DNA of 64,000 nucleotides from JABMMZ01 sp040403495 (GCA_040403495.1 JBBAKM010000014.1:1-64000), one strand, 5' to 3'; positions 7,371 to 16,732 are shown, counted from the first letter of the stretch. A program made the numbers and translations. Notes: generated from the sequence alone by a model not told the origin.

Positions 7371-8468
7371 ATGAAAATAAAAGAAATTTGTGAACTAATA
7401 GAACAAGTGGCGCCCTTATCATATCAAGAGGGGTACGACAATGCTGGTTTGATTATTGGCAATAAAGAAACTGAAGTTAGTAAGATTTTATTGGCATTGG
7501 ATACCACCGAAAAAGTAATTGACGAAGCCATCGCTTTACAATGCAATTTAATTGTGGCCCATCACCCTATCATTTTCAAGGGGTTAAAAAAGATTAATGG
7601 CAATAATGAAATAGAAAAAGTAGTGATTAAAGCAATTAAGCACGATATTGCTATTTATGTGGCTCACACCAATTTAGATAATGTTTTGAAACGTGGTGTT
7701 AGTGCCAAATTCGCTCAAAAGTTAAACTTAGTGAATTGCAGGATATTAGCACCCAAGTCTAATTTATTGGTTAAGCTAAACATCAATGTACCCAATTCAC
7801 ATGTTGAGCAGATAAAAAATGTATTGTTTGAGAATGGGGCAGGGCAAATAGGGAATTATTCGGAATGCTCATTTGGTTTAGAAGGAAATGCAACTTTCAA
7901 GGGGAATGAAGATGCCAATCCATTTATTGGGGAGCCTAACAAAAGGGAGCACGTCAGTGAAGTTAAATTAGAGTTTATTACACCCGCACATTTGGTTTCT
8001 TTATTGTTGTCAAAAGCAAAAGCGGCGCATCCATACGAAGAGATGGCTTATGAAATTGTGCCTGTAAGCAATGAATTACAAGAGGTAGGTTCGGGGGTAA
8101 TAGGAGAGTTGCCTGAGGAAATGTCCGCAGATGCCTTTTTGGGACACTTAAAAACAAGCATGAAATTAGAGGTGATAAAGTTCACAAATTTTGATAAACC
8201 CATTAAAAAAGTAGCTGTTTGTGGAGGCTCGGGTAGTTTTTTAACAGGTGTTGCCATTAAGAATCAGGCAGATGTGTTTGTAACGGCCGATTTTAAGTAC
8301 CACGATTTTTTTGACGCCGAAAATAAATTAATGTTGTGTGATATTGGGCATTTTGAGTCGGAAATTTCAACTTTAGAGATATTTTATGAAATAATTACAG
8401 AAAAATTCATTAATTTTGCGGTCATTTTTTGCAAAACAAACACAAACCCCGTTAAATATTTTAAATAA
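7371..8468 (+). CDS. Nif3-like dinuclear metal center protein (DUF34)
   Basis: 365-aa member of the Nif3/YbgI/YqfO family. These form toroidal hexamers with two metal ions per active site and have been linked to GTP cyclohydrolase I type 2-like chemistry or metal handling. The biochemical role is unsettled. Metal-ligand motifs visible are AHHPIIF (H64/H65), AHTNLDN (H99, D103) and, near the C-terminus, DIGHFESE. The central insert (about 125-235) corresponds to the PII-like domain found in the long YqfO subfamily. It is followed after 6 nt by the zinc-ribbon gene, a pairing seen in many bacteria. Codons 7-16 are the right copy of the 28-bp repeat. Confidence 0.92.
   Translation: MKIKEICELIEQVAPLSYQEGYDNAGLIIGNKETEVSKILLALDTTEKVIDEAIALQCNLIVAHHPIIFKGLKKINGNNEIEKVVIKAIKHDIAIYVAHTNLDNVLKRGVSAKFAQKLNLVNCRILAPKSNLLVKLNINVPNSHVEQIKNVLFENGAGQIGNYSECSFGLEGNATFKGNEDANPFIGEPNKREHVSEVKLEFITPAHLVSLLLSKAKAAHPYEEMAYEIVPVSNELQEVGSGVIGELPEEMSADAFLGHLKTSMKLEVIKFTNFDKPIKKVAVCGGSGSFLTGVAIKNQADVFVTADFKYHDFFDAENKLMLCDIGHFESEISTLEIFYEIITEKFINFAVIFCKTNTNPVKYFK
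7390..7417 (+). repeat. 28-bp direct repeat, right copy (inside the Nif3 gene)
   Basis: Exact copy of 6499-6526. It lies in the translated 5' part of the functional Nif3 gene. Confidence 0.9.
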
Positions 8469-8474
8469 CAGTAT

Positions 8475-9278
8475 ATGGTAGATTTATCAATCGAAAAAAA
8501 ACTAAAAGCAATTTGGGAACTTCAACAGTTGGATTCAAACATTGATCAGCTTAACCTTCTTAAAGGTGAATTGCCAATGGAAGTAGCAGACTTAGAAGAC
8601 GAGATTATAGGGCTACAAACAAGGTACGAAAATATTCAAAATGAAATAAAAAGCTACGATACCAACATCACTGGTTACAAGTCTAATATTAAATTAACTG
8701 AAGAGTTAGTTAAAAAATACAAAAAACAATTAGAGGCAGTAAAAAACAACCGTGAGTTCGAGGCTTTGAATAAAGAGATTGAAATTTCTGGTTTAGAAAT
8801 TTTGGCTGCTGAAAAGCGTATCAAAGAAAATCAAGGTTACATCGACCTTAAGAAAATGGCTTTGGACGAATTAGCAGGAACTATTGAACAGCGCAAGCAA
8901 GACTTAGAGTTCAAAAAACAAGAGTTAGAAACAATTGTTAAAGAAACTGAGGAAGAAGAAAAAGCCTTAATGCAAACCCGTATTGGTTTTGAAGCTGATG
9001 TTGATGATAGATTATTACGTGCTTACCAAAGAATTCGTAAAACAGTTAAAAACGGTATTGGTGTTGCACCAATCGTTAGAGGAAGTTGTGGCGGATGTTT
9101 CGCTAAAATTCCACCTCAAAGACAAAGTGATATCAAACAACATTTCAAAATTATCGACTGTGAACATTGCGGTAGAATATTAGTTGACAATGAAGTAACT
9201 GGTATTTACACTGAAAAACCAGTGGAGGAAGAAAAACCAAAACGTAGAGTTAGAACGCTTAAAGCGACCACAAAATAA
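8475..9278 (+). CDS. Coiled-coil protein with C4 zinc ribbon (COG1579/DUF164 type)
   Basis: 267 aa. Residues about 10-175 are a long, charged, heptad-rich antiparallel coiled coil (ELQQLDSNIDQLN through ETEEEEKALMQTR). A zinc ribbon follows with paired cysteines in CGGC and, after about 22 residues, CEHCG. The family resembles the H. pylori HP0958 protein, a chaperone and RNA-binding factor, but the role here is unknown. It is cotranscribed with the Nif3 gene (6-nt gap) and followed by a strong terminator at 9324-9353. Confidence 0.88.
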   Translation: MVDLSIEKKLKAIWELQQLDSNIDQLNLLKGELPMEVADLEDEIIGLQTRYENIQNEIKSYDTNITGYKSNIKLTEELVKKYKKQLEAVKNNREFEALNKEIEISGLEILAAEKRIKENQGYIDLKKMALDELAGTIEQRKQDLEFKKQELETIVKETEEEEKALMQTRIGFEADVDDRLLRAYQRIRKTVKNGIGVAPIVRGSCGGCFAKIPPQRQSDIKQHFKIIDCEHCGRILVDNEVTGIYTEKPVEEEKPKRRVRTLKATTK

Positions 9279-9298
9279 TTCACTAAAACCAAAAGCTT

Positions 9299-10816
9299 AT
9301 GCTCAGGTTTCACCTTTTAAAAAAGAACACATTAGTTTGTGTTCTTTTTTTTTGTGTTAGAGAGTGCTTCGCTTCTGGATTAGGGTATTTCAAAATGACA
9401 GATTCTCTCTTGAAAGCGCAAGAGATGATGTACCAATTTAGATTTACGGAAGCACAAAAAGTGGTGGATAATCACAGAAAAAATGAAGTGCATAATTTGG
9501 CCATTGATTGGCTCGATGAGCAGCTCTTGTTTATGCAACTTGTGGTTACGGAAGACAAACAATTGTATGAAAGTAAGCAATTTTTGTGGGGGCAACTGTT
9601 CAATAGAATTCAAAAGAAAAAGATTAACAATGCTTGGTATCGGATGGTGTTGTCCGACTGTTATGTGCATCGCGGTTTGGTAAAAATACGGTTCAATGAG
9701 CTTAGTTCAGCAGCCTCCGATTTTAAATCTGCAAACAAGCTGTTGATTGAAAATAAAACCATGTTTCCCTCGTTTTTGCCTGACAATAAAAACAGTGGAT
9801 TGTTGCAGTGTTTGTTCAGTTCAGTGCCAGAAAAATACCAATTTTTTGCCAAAATATTGGGTTTCGAAGGGCAAATGGAAAGCGGACTAAAAGAGATGGA
9901 AGAATACATTTACTCTCCATTGAATTACAAAGAACATGTGTGGCTCAAGTTTGAAACGGTGTTTGCTTATGCGCTTATACAGCATCACTTACACAAGAAT
10001 TCACAAGCTGCATTTGAAACAATAGATGAGTATTCCAAACGAATGCCCAATACGATGTTTGTCAATTATGCCAAAGCGACATTGGCGGGTTATGCAGGAA
10101 AAAATGATTTGGTGGTTGCATACTTAAGTGTGAAATATCCATACTCATACCAACCATTTTACTATACTTATTATTTGTTGGGATTAGCTAAATTAAGGCA
10201 ATTAGATACCGATGCTGCAACACATTTTGAAGCTTATATCAAACATTACAAAGGGAATAATTTAAAAAAATCGGCATTGCGATATCTCAGTTGGATTGCT
10301 GTATTACAAGGACAGCCGAAAGTTGCACAACAGTATTATCAACGTTGTATTACAGAGGGAAACGCATTGTCAGAAGAAGACAAGCAAGCGCAGCGTGAAG
10401 CCCAAGAAGGTTTGTTGTGGCCAGTTAAGTTATTGCAAATTCGCCTAAGCTTTGATGGTAAATATTATGATAAAGCTTGGAAATTGTGGCAACAGGTAGA
10501 AGTGCAGCAATTGGGGCATATTAAACACAAGCTTGAACACAATTACCGTAAAGCTAGGCTGTTACAGGAAACCAATCAATCCATTAATGCTATCAAACAA
10601 TATTTATTGGTTGTTCAAGAAGGCAAACATTTGCCTTATTATTATGCTGCTTATTCTTCGGTATTTATAGCGCAATTGTACGAAGAGCGCAAGGATATAA
10701 AAGCAGCTCAATTGTATTATTTAAAAGCAAAAAATGAATTTAAAGCCAATCAAGAGTACACCCAAACCATCAATCAAAAAGCAAAAGCAGGTTTAAAACG
10801 ATTGCAAGTGCGGTAA
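9299..10816 (+). CDS. Exported tetratricopeptide-repeat protein
   Basis: 505-aa helical repeat protein of unknown partner. From ATG 9299 the N-terminus has a basic start, a hydrophobic core (TLVCVLFFCV) and an ASG cleavage-like site, i.e. a signal peptide. The rest is TPR-like helical pairs; the C-terminal repeats are clearest (AAQLYYLKAKNEFKAN, AKLRQLDTDAATHFEAYIKHY). A terminator hairpin for the previous operon lies within the first 20 codons. If the gene instead starts at ATG 9392 (MTDSLLKAQEMM) it would lack a signal peptide. I favour 9299 because of the good signal peptide. Confidence 0.7.
   Translation: MLRFHLLKKNTLVCVLFFCVRECFASGLGYFKMTDSLLKAQEMMYQFRFTEAQKVVDNHRKNEVHNLAIDWLDEQLLFMQLVVTEDKQLYESKQFLWGQLFNRIQKKKINNAWYRMVLSDCYVHRGLVKIRFNELSSAASDFKSANKLLIENKTMFPSFLPDNKNSGLLQCLFSSVPEKYQFFAKILGFEGQMESGLKEMEEYIYSPLNYKEHVWLKFETVFAYALIQHHLHKNSQAAFETIDEYSKRMPNTMFVNYAKATLAGYAGKNDLVVAYLSVKYPYSYQPFYYTYYLLGLAKLRQLDTDAATHFEAYIKHYKGNNLKKSALRYLSWIAVLQGQPKVAQQYYQRCITEGNALSEEDKQAQREAQEGLLWPVKLLQIRLSFDGKYYDKAWKLWQQVEVQQLGHIKHKLEHNYRKARLLQETNQSINAIKQYLLVVQEGKHLPYYYAAYSSVFIAQLYEERKDIKAAQLYYLKAKNEFKANQEYTQTINQKAKAGLKRLQVR
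9324..9353 (+). terminator. Terminator of the Nif3-zinc ribbon operon, inside the next reading frame
   Basis: AGAACACA (9324-9331) and TGTGTTCT (9338-9345) form an 8-bp stem with a 6-nt loop, followed by a run of Ts. It is a textbook intrinsic terminator 46 nt after the zinc-ribbon stop codon. It lies within the signal-peptide codons of the TPR gene. Confidence 0.8.
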
Positions 10817-11209
10817 ATAAATTATCAAGTAAGTATTTGCAGCATAGTAATTGAAATTTTGACGTTAGTCATTTTATCAAAACTAAAATCTACAACGAAT
10901 TATAAAATGGTAATTTATTTCAACTTTTTTCTTATTATCAAAAATAAATGACGTTTTTTGAGCATATTGTCACAAATAATTAGTTAAAATATAGTAAAAA
11001 AGGCTCATTTTAACAGAAAAAAACATAAGTATATAAACTCAATTTAAGAAAAAGTTTATTACACAATCAAGTTATAAATAAGATATTAAGTAATTGATAT
11101 TTAATTATTTAATATTTTTTTGTTAATTTATAAAAAAATTGATACATAAAATAATTCTTGTTTTTCTCATTTTCTTTTTTGAAAATTTAGAAAACAATTT
11201 TTTAAATAT
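10817..11209. other. AT-rich intergenic region, no gene seen
   Basis: 393 bp, strongly AT-rich, with stops in all frames. It must hold the promoter of the surface-protein operon starting at 11210. No exact TAnnTTTG was found close to that start, and no hairpin, tRNA or repeat was recognised. Confidence 0.6.
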
Positions 11210-12439
11210 ATGAACTTATTATCAAACACATCACTAACTTTTCAAAAGAGATTAACAAAACTTTTTAACTTTTCTTTCTTATTTTTGTCTTTAACTATGA
11301 TTACAGACTTATGCTCTCAAACCCCTGGAACATGGAACGGTAATTCAGCTCCAAGTATTCCACAGAATGGACCTACATTAAGTTCAACATCTTCAGACAA
11401 CAACTCTGTGGGAATCGGTACCAATAATCCAAAAGCTTGGCTTGAAATAAATTATTGCCCTGATCAAAATAAAGGACTGTTGATTATGAAAAATAATAGT
11501 TGTAATCCATTCCCATGGCTACAATCAAACGATTTAGGAGACATTTTTAAACCTTTTGCAAGCTTACCCATCGTAACTCCAATAGGACAAGAGCATTCAA
11601 CTTTAATTGACTTAACTTATTATCCGACTTTAACTCTACCACAAAATGGAATAATAGGCACAACTGGAGGGGGCGGCGTAATGGCAATTTCACCAACTCC
11701 TCAACCGTTAATGACAGCAAAAACTTATGATCCAAATGACCCAACTTTAGATGCAACAAGATTTTTAGTTACACCTTCGGGAAATACTGGTATAAACATG
11801 CCATCACCAAGGGTTTCATTAGATGTTAGAAGTGGAAATTTAAAAAATTTACCAACTGCTATTTTTGGAATAAATAGTTCTAATGCAACCAATAGTTATA
11901 CTAAACACATGCATTTTGTATCAAACTTATCAAACTCAGGTTTCAACAATATTTCAAAGGATCAAGACCAAGGACTGTTTTTTACTGATGGTATGGGTAT
12001 TAATGGTTCGAATTTAAATGTAAACTCAGGATTTGTAATAGCACCTTGGGGTGGAAACGGTCAAGGCGGACTTAGAATGGAAGCCAATGGCAACACAGAA
12101 CTAAGAGGCAACTTACGTGCTACTAAAATGGTGGTTAACGCCCAATGGTGGCCCGATTTTGTATTTCATAGCAATTATAACTTAATGCCATTGAGTGAAG
12201 TAGCAAAATTTATCAATACCAAACACCATTTGCCGGGTATGCCAAGTCAAGACAGCGTGATGAATAGCGGACAAGATGTTGGAGAATTACAAAAACTGCA
12301 ACAACAAAAGATAGAAGAACTAACACTATACACCATACAACAAGACGAGCAATTGAAAGCTCAAGAAGCTGATTTGAAAGAGCAAAAAGCCAAATTGGAT
12401 GCTTTGGAAGCAAAATTAAACGCCATCCTTAATAAATAA
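11210..12439 (+). CDS. Secreted surface protein with C-terminal coiled coil
   Basis: 409 aa. The N-terminal signal region (about residues 15-35) ends near LCSQTPGTW. The motif VGIGTNNPKAWLEI near residue 65, and the C-terminal pattern WWPDFVFHSNYNLMPLSEV, HHLPGMPS, then LQKLQQQKIEELTLYTIQQ, define a common family of large Bacteroidota surface proteins. In these the tail resembles phage tail-fibre or intramolecular-chaperone ends. The last about 55 residues are a heptad coiled coil (KAQEADLKEQKAKLDALEAKL). No T9SS domain is visible. It is first in an operon with a lipoprotein (5-nt gap) and a T9SS cargo protein (2-nt gap). Function unknown. Confidence 0.75.
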   Translation: MNLLSNTSLTFQKRLTKLFNFSFLFLSLTMITDLCSQTPGTWNGNSAPSIPQNGPTLSSTSSDNNSVGIGTNNPKAWLEINYCPDQNKGLLIMKNNSCNPFPWLQSNDLGDIFKPFASLPIVTPIGQEHSTLIDLTYYPTLTLPQNGIIGTTGGGGVMAISPTPQPLMTAKTYDPNDPTLDATRFLVTPSGNTGINMPSPRVSLDVRSGNLKNLPTAIFGINSSNATNSYTKHMHFVSNLSNSGFNNISKDQDQGLFFTDGMGINGSNLNVNSGFVIAPWGGNGQGGLRMEANGNTELRGNLRATKMVVNAQWWPDFVFHSNYNLMPLSEVAKFINTKHHLPGMPSQDSVMNSGQDVGELQKLQQQKIEELTLYTIQQDEQLKAQEADLKEQKAKLDALEAKLNAILNK

Positions 12440-12444
12440 GTTTT

Positions 12445-13263
12445 ATGAAAACTTTATTAAAATTAACACTAGCTATGTTTGTGTTGGTGTTTTTTAGCAC
12501 TTGCAAAAAGGAGTGTTGCCAAGACCCGACAAATCCTGAATGTGAGAATTATGACCCTTGTAAGGCCAAATCAAAAGTACTTGCTACATTTAAATCTTTT
12601 GTATATTTATATGGACCAAACTCAGAAGTTTATACAGACGCATACAGAGAAGTGGATACATTAGGTTTAGGTGGCACAATAGATTTTATATCAGATAATC
12701 AAAATTATAAGTCTTATGAATGGATTATAGGTACAGACCCCAAACATAGATTTGGAAAAAAAATTTCCGTGTCATTTAACTTTACCAATAAACAAACAGT
12801 GCCAATCACTTTAATTGTGGAAGGTAGTGCAGAAAAAAACTGTCAAAACAAACAAGATTTTAGAGATACATTTACTAAATATATACATTTTACCAATTTA
12901 AGTAAGCTTGCTCTCAATGGAAAATATAGAGGAGCTTTCACCAATGACCCTAACAATATATTTGAAGTAAATATTTACCTTTTAGACAATGTAAATGAGA
13001 CAAGTTGGATTTCTGGGTTGCCAGTTTCAACGAATAGTAATACCGGTAGATTTGGAGATACTGCGGTAAGATTAATAAGTGGTATAAATAATTTTTGTTT
13101 TTTTACAAATGGTGGAGGGATGAATAATCCTGAAGGTACAATTGAATTAAATAGCAAAACAAATGAACTAACTATTGACACAAGGCAAATATATCCTTGG
13201 CCAAGTCAAAATAATCAATCACTGTATTTAAGAAGACAATTTAAAGGAAAAAAAATTAAATAA
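12445..13263 (+). CDS. Lipoprotein of unknown function
   Basis: 272 aa with a lipoprotein signal: MKTLLKLTLAMFVLVFFSTC, with the cysteine at residue 20 followed by KKECC. Several further cysteines follow (CCQDPTNPECENYDPC), then beta-rich sequence. No known domain was recognised. It sits between the coiled-coil surface protein and the T9SS cargo gene in a tight operon, so a role at the cell surface with them is likely. Confidence 0.72.
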   Translation: MKTLLKLTLAMFVLVFFSTCKKECCQDPTNPECENYDPCKAKSKVLATFKSFVYLYGPNSEVYTDAYREVDTLGLGGTIDFISDNQNYKSYEWIIGTDPKHRFGKKISVSFNFTNKQTVPITLIVEGSAEKNCQNKQDFRDTFTKYIHFTNLSKLALNGKYRGAFTNDPNNIFEVNIYLLDNVNETSWISGLPVSTNSNTGRFGDTAVRLISGINNFCFFTNGGGMNNPEGTIELNSKTNELTIDTRQIYPWPSQNNQSLYLRRQFKGKKIK

Positions 13264-13265
13264 TT

Positions 13266-15824
13266 ATGAAAAGAAACATTTTAAAATATATAGTTACATT
13301 AATAACATGTGTGTCAACAACACATATTATCGCTCAGTCAAATAATTGCAATACATCAATAATTAAAACAGACCCAGATAATTATTTTCACCCAAATGAT
13401 CCTAATGGAGATTTAAAATGGGATTGGAGAGGCAATATAGAATATCCGATTTATTTAAAAACAAGTCCAACTACTGCTGTTAACTTAAATTTAAAATCAC
13501 CATTTTGGGCAGACAATACTTTTAATGCACAAAATAATGTTGATTTTTTAAGAATAAACATTGTTAAAGATTACGAACCAATAGATGGTTGGGAACTGGT
13601 TTATAAAAATTTTGGTATTTCAGGAAATGTAAATGATGCAGTAGCTGACCCTTCTTTTGCTTTATACAATAAATTTACTGGTATATTAAGGTATTTTATT
13701 TATGTAACAAGTAATCCAGGTGCATATAACAGTGCAAGGATAAATTTAACTTATGATTTGGCATTTGGGTTAAACTCGAAGGTTTCTTATAACTTAACAG
13801 ATAATATTGACAAAAAAGTTGCTCTAGATAAAAGAATCTATAACATAACTGCATCAAAAATAAATTATTTCGCAAACCAATATGGGTATTGGTTGCATGC
13901 AGATTTCCCAATAACTTACGACCCTTGTGTGTGTCAACATTTGTCAATTATGTATTTAGAAGCAAAGATTATAACAACTGGAGATATAACGCTTGAAATT
14001 CAAGGAAAAGCAAAACAAGAAATTGTTAAAAATGGAAGTATTTCTAATAATCCGAATGATTTAGCTTCAATTTTAAATGAAATTGGAAACGCTTTTAAAG
14101 CAGGAAATGCAAAATACAAAAACTGGAGTGAGTTTAAAACAAATTTAGAAAATACTATTTATACTCAAAATGACCAATTGAAAACTGAAATACAAAATGA
14201 TATTGGCAAATTCCCGGAATGGGCCAAAGTAATACCAGAAGTAGGCAGATATCTTGGAATAATTGAATATTTTGTAGGTGGAGGAAGTAGTGCCCCCAAA
14301 CCAATTGCACCTATGAGTTTTGATGTTTCTCTTAAAACAACAAGTAATAGTAAAATTGAAACTTCTGACCCATATGGAGGAGTTAAGTTTTATACACCTG
14401 GTTCAAATCATATAAATAATAGTGGAAATTTCAAACCTGTTTATGATGAACCTCTAGGTGTTTTTAATCTAATAGAAACACCTGTATTGCAGGTTATACC
14501 AATAGCCTCAAATCCTGTTGCATTATTTGGAACTGGAGTTTGTTTAAATGGACAAAAAAATGACTTAGGTGAAAATGTTTTACCTATGAATCAATTTTTC
14601 CCCAACATTAGACATTATAAAGTTAAAAATAATCTCAAATACGTCATTAATCCAAGTTCAGAATTAGAAGTAATAAGTATCGAATCCCAAATAGTATTTC
14701 AACCCAGTACAAATTTTGTTAATCAAAGAATTTGCAAAACAAGTTCAAAAATGTTTAGAGGGCCAGTAGAGGTTGGTCCTTTAAATATCAATGTTCCTTA
14801 TATGGATAGAATGAAATTGCTAGGCCTTAACATTGATTATTGGCCAGATGATAAAACAACAATATCTGATGACGACAATATCAAAGACATCATTTACTCT
14901 ACAAGATTATTGCCTAGTTCGTGTTTTGATGAGACCTCATTTAAGGTTTTTCACATACTTGGAGATGAGGAAAAGATGTTCTGTAAAGTTGTTGTAAAAT
15001 TAAAACGAAAGGATGGATTAGGTCAAGAGATATTGATGATTAAAACTTACAAATTAGATTTTGAATTATTTGAAGAAGGTCTTACAAATCAGCTTTATCA
15101 AGTTTCTGGCCCTCAAAGTGGCCCACTTAGTTGTGACATGAGTGAAAATTATGTTTCATCTGTTCCAAGCACACTATTTAGTAACACATTATCAGAAACA
15201 ATTCCAGAAAACTTGGATTTAAGTGGGGTTGATTTAAGTCAAATTACTGCAAATGAAATAATTTTCAAGGCATGGAACAAAATCGTCATAGGCGATAATT
15301 TTATTTTCCCTAATGCTGCAAAAATAAAATTTATAGCGGGTAAAAGTATTGAAACTGACCCAAATGTCCAAACACCTTCAAATGTAACAGTTGAGTATTT
15401 AATTGAATTGCCAACAAATTGTCAACCTTTATTAAGCAATTCCAATCATTTAATAAATGATTTTTGTGCAAATATATATGAACCTCTGCCCTTAAGCATT
15501 CCATTTGTATTAAACGAAGAACAGCAAGAAAATATTGATAGTATTTCAGAAAATGATTTAAACAAATTCCCATTTTTAGTAATACTCGCCCCCAACCCTA
15601 CCACTGCTAACTTCACCATTTCTATCTTTAACAACAATGAACAAGATTACAGCATTGCATTAATGGATGTTACGGGCAAAGTGTTGTTTAATAACAACTA
15701 CAATGGTAAACAAACCTCTCAACACATAGAAACGAATGGTTTGGCTGCAGGTATTTATTTTGTTAGAATTACATGCGGCAATACCCAAAAAACTGAGAAA
15801 CTGATAATTCATAATAATCAATAA
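13266..15824 (+). CDS. Large T9SS cargo protein, paralog of the protein at 46860
   Basis: 852 aa, with signal peptide MKRNILKYIVTLITCVSTTHIIAQ. The last about 80 residues form a type A T9SS sorting domain (PNPTTANFTISIFNNN, YSIALMDVTGKVLF, HIETNGLAAGIYFVRI, TEKLIIHN). The body shares motifs in the same order with the 1015-aa protein at 46860-49907: DGWELVYKNFG, FALYNKFTGILRYF, DPCVC, a TPGS...PVYDEPLGVFNLIETP block, and the sorting domain. No enzyme motif was recognised. Exported across the outer membrane and probably surface-anchored. Confidence 0.8.
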   Translation: MKRNILKYIVTLITCVSTTHIIAQSNNCNTSIIKTDPDNYFHPNDPNGDLKWDWRGNIEYPIYLKTSPTTAVNLNLKSPFWADNTFNAQNNVDFLRINIVKDYEPIDGWELVYKNFGISGNVNDAVADPSFALYNKFTGILRYFIYVTSNPGAYNSARINLTYDLAFGLNSKVSYNLTDNIDKKVALDKRIYNITASKINYFANQYGYWLHADFPITYDPCVCQHLSIMYLEAKIITTGDITLEIQGKAKQEIVKNGSISNNPNDLASILNEIGNAFKAGNAKYKNWSEFKTNLENTIYTQNDQLKTEIQNDIGKFPEWAKVIPEVGRYLGIIEYFVGGGSSAPKPIAPMSFDVSLKTTSNSKIETSDPYGGVKFYTPGSNHINNSGNFKPVYDEPLGVFNLIETPVLQVIPIASNPVALFGTGVCLNGQKNDLGENVLPMNQFFPNIRHYKVKNNLKYVINPSSELEVISIESQIVFQPSTNFVNQRICKTSSKMFRGPVEVGPLNINVPYMDRMKLLGLNIDYWPDDKTTISDDDNIKDIIYSTRLLPSSCFDETSFKVFHILGDEEKMFCKVVVKLKRKDGLGQEILMIKTYKLDFELFEEGLTNQLYQVSGPQSGPLSCDMSENYVSSVPSTLFSNTLSETIPENLDLSGVDLSQITANEIIFKAWNKIVIGDNFIFPNAAKIKFIAGKSIETDPNVQTPSNVTVEYLIELPTNCQPLLSNSNHLINDFCANIYEPLPLSIPFVLNEEQQENIDSISENDLNKFPFLVILAPNPTTANFTISIFNNNEQDYSIALMDVTGKVLFNNNYNGKQTSQHIETNGLAAGIYFVRITCGNTQKTEKLIIHNNQ

Positions 15825-15835
15825 TGCCTTGTTTA

Positions 15836-15873
15836 GATATAATAAAGTCCAATGTGTTGGACTTTGTTATATC
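15836..15873 (+). terminator. Terminator after the surface-protein operon
   Basis: A 17-bp stem (left arm 15836-15852, right arm 15857-15873; one wobble pair) with a 4-nt loop, followed by TCTTTTAG. It starts 12 nt after the T9SS cargo stop codon. Confidence 0.75.
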
Positions 15874-15946
15874 TCTTTTAGTTATTCCAATCAAATTTGT
15901 ATTTATCGGATTTTTTATTGTATATTTATTGAATATTTTATAAAAG

Positions 15947-16732
15947 ATGATTCACCGTGTGTTTTTGCCCCAACTTTTAAATGTTTTGAAACTCAGTTTC
16001 TTTGTTTTTGCCTATTTCTGTGTGGGATTTCTTGCGGCCCAAAATGACAGTAAATCCAGCAAAAATGACAACCCAAATAACAATGATAAAAATGGTTTAA
16101 GTAACACCAAACCTGTATTTTATATTGGGGTTGGAAAAGGCATTTCTACTCCCTTCTATAAAGGGAACTCTTTGTTTAGTTCACCCTATATTGAAAATGC
16201 AATTAAAGCAAATGTTTATTACAAGCGCATTGGTATCAGCTATACTTGGAATATTGGATTACAAAGGCATATTCATTACAAAATTGTAAATTATCATTCC
16301 AATAATCGGGTTGCAGGCGTTTATAACTACAATGAATTTATGGACAATCGCAGTAATCGCCTTGCTTTTAATTATCAGATTCTTCAAAATAAACACATTA
16401 ATATATACACTCAGTTAGGATTGGAATGGTCTAAAACGACTCATGAATTTGATAAATATTTTGATTTTTTTGATTCAACGGGCAAACAAGTTTTTCCCGC
16501 TCAAAAAATTAATAACCTACCGTTTCATCAAAATAATTATTTGCTTAATGCAGGTTTGAATATTCAGTACAAACTTTTGAATTCGATGTTTTTACTACAT
16601 TATACCTTGCAATATCACCATCCTATGAATGTCAATAACTTTCAAAGTAATAATGGGTTTCATAGAATATCCAATGAACTTGGCTTGACTCTTAATCTTT
16701 CAAAATTCATAAAAAAAATAAAAACGCTTTAG
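15947..16732 (+). CDS. Probable outer-membrane beta-barrel protein, unknown function
   Basis: 261 aa. The signal peptide (LNVLKLSFFVFAYFCVGFLAAQN) ends at about residue 31, followed by an Asn/Lys/Ser-rich linker. The remainder has alternating hydrophobic strands with aromatic ends (FYIGVGKG, YYKRIGISYTWNIGL, NIYTQLGLEWSKT, LLNAGLNIQYKLL, FLLHYTLQYHHPM, ISNELGLTLNLSKF), as in small outer-membrane barrels. No family was recognised. It is separated from the upstream operon by a terminator. Confidence 0.65.
   Translation: MIHRVFLPQLLNVLKLSFFVFAYFCVGFLAAQNDSKSSKNDNPNNNDKNGLSNTKPVFYIGVGKGISTPFYKGNSLFSSPYIENAIKANVYYKRIGISYTWNIGLQRHIHYKIVNYHSNNRVAGVYNYNEFMDNRSNRLAFNYQILQNKHINIYTQLGLEWSKTTHEFDKYFDFFDSTGKQVFPAQKINNLPFHQNNYLLNAGLNIQYKLLNSMFLLHYTLQYHHPMNVNNFQSNNGFHRISNELGLTLNLSKFIKKIKTL

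Noticed and set aside
15829..16047. Plus-strand open frame overlapping the terminator and the start of the beta-barrel gene
   Set aside because: It runs through a terminator hairpin and overlaps the signal peptide of the supported gene at 15947 in another frame.
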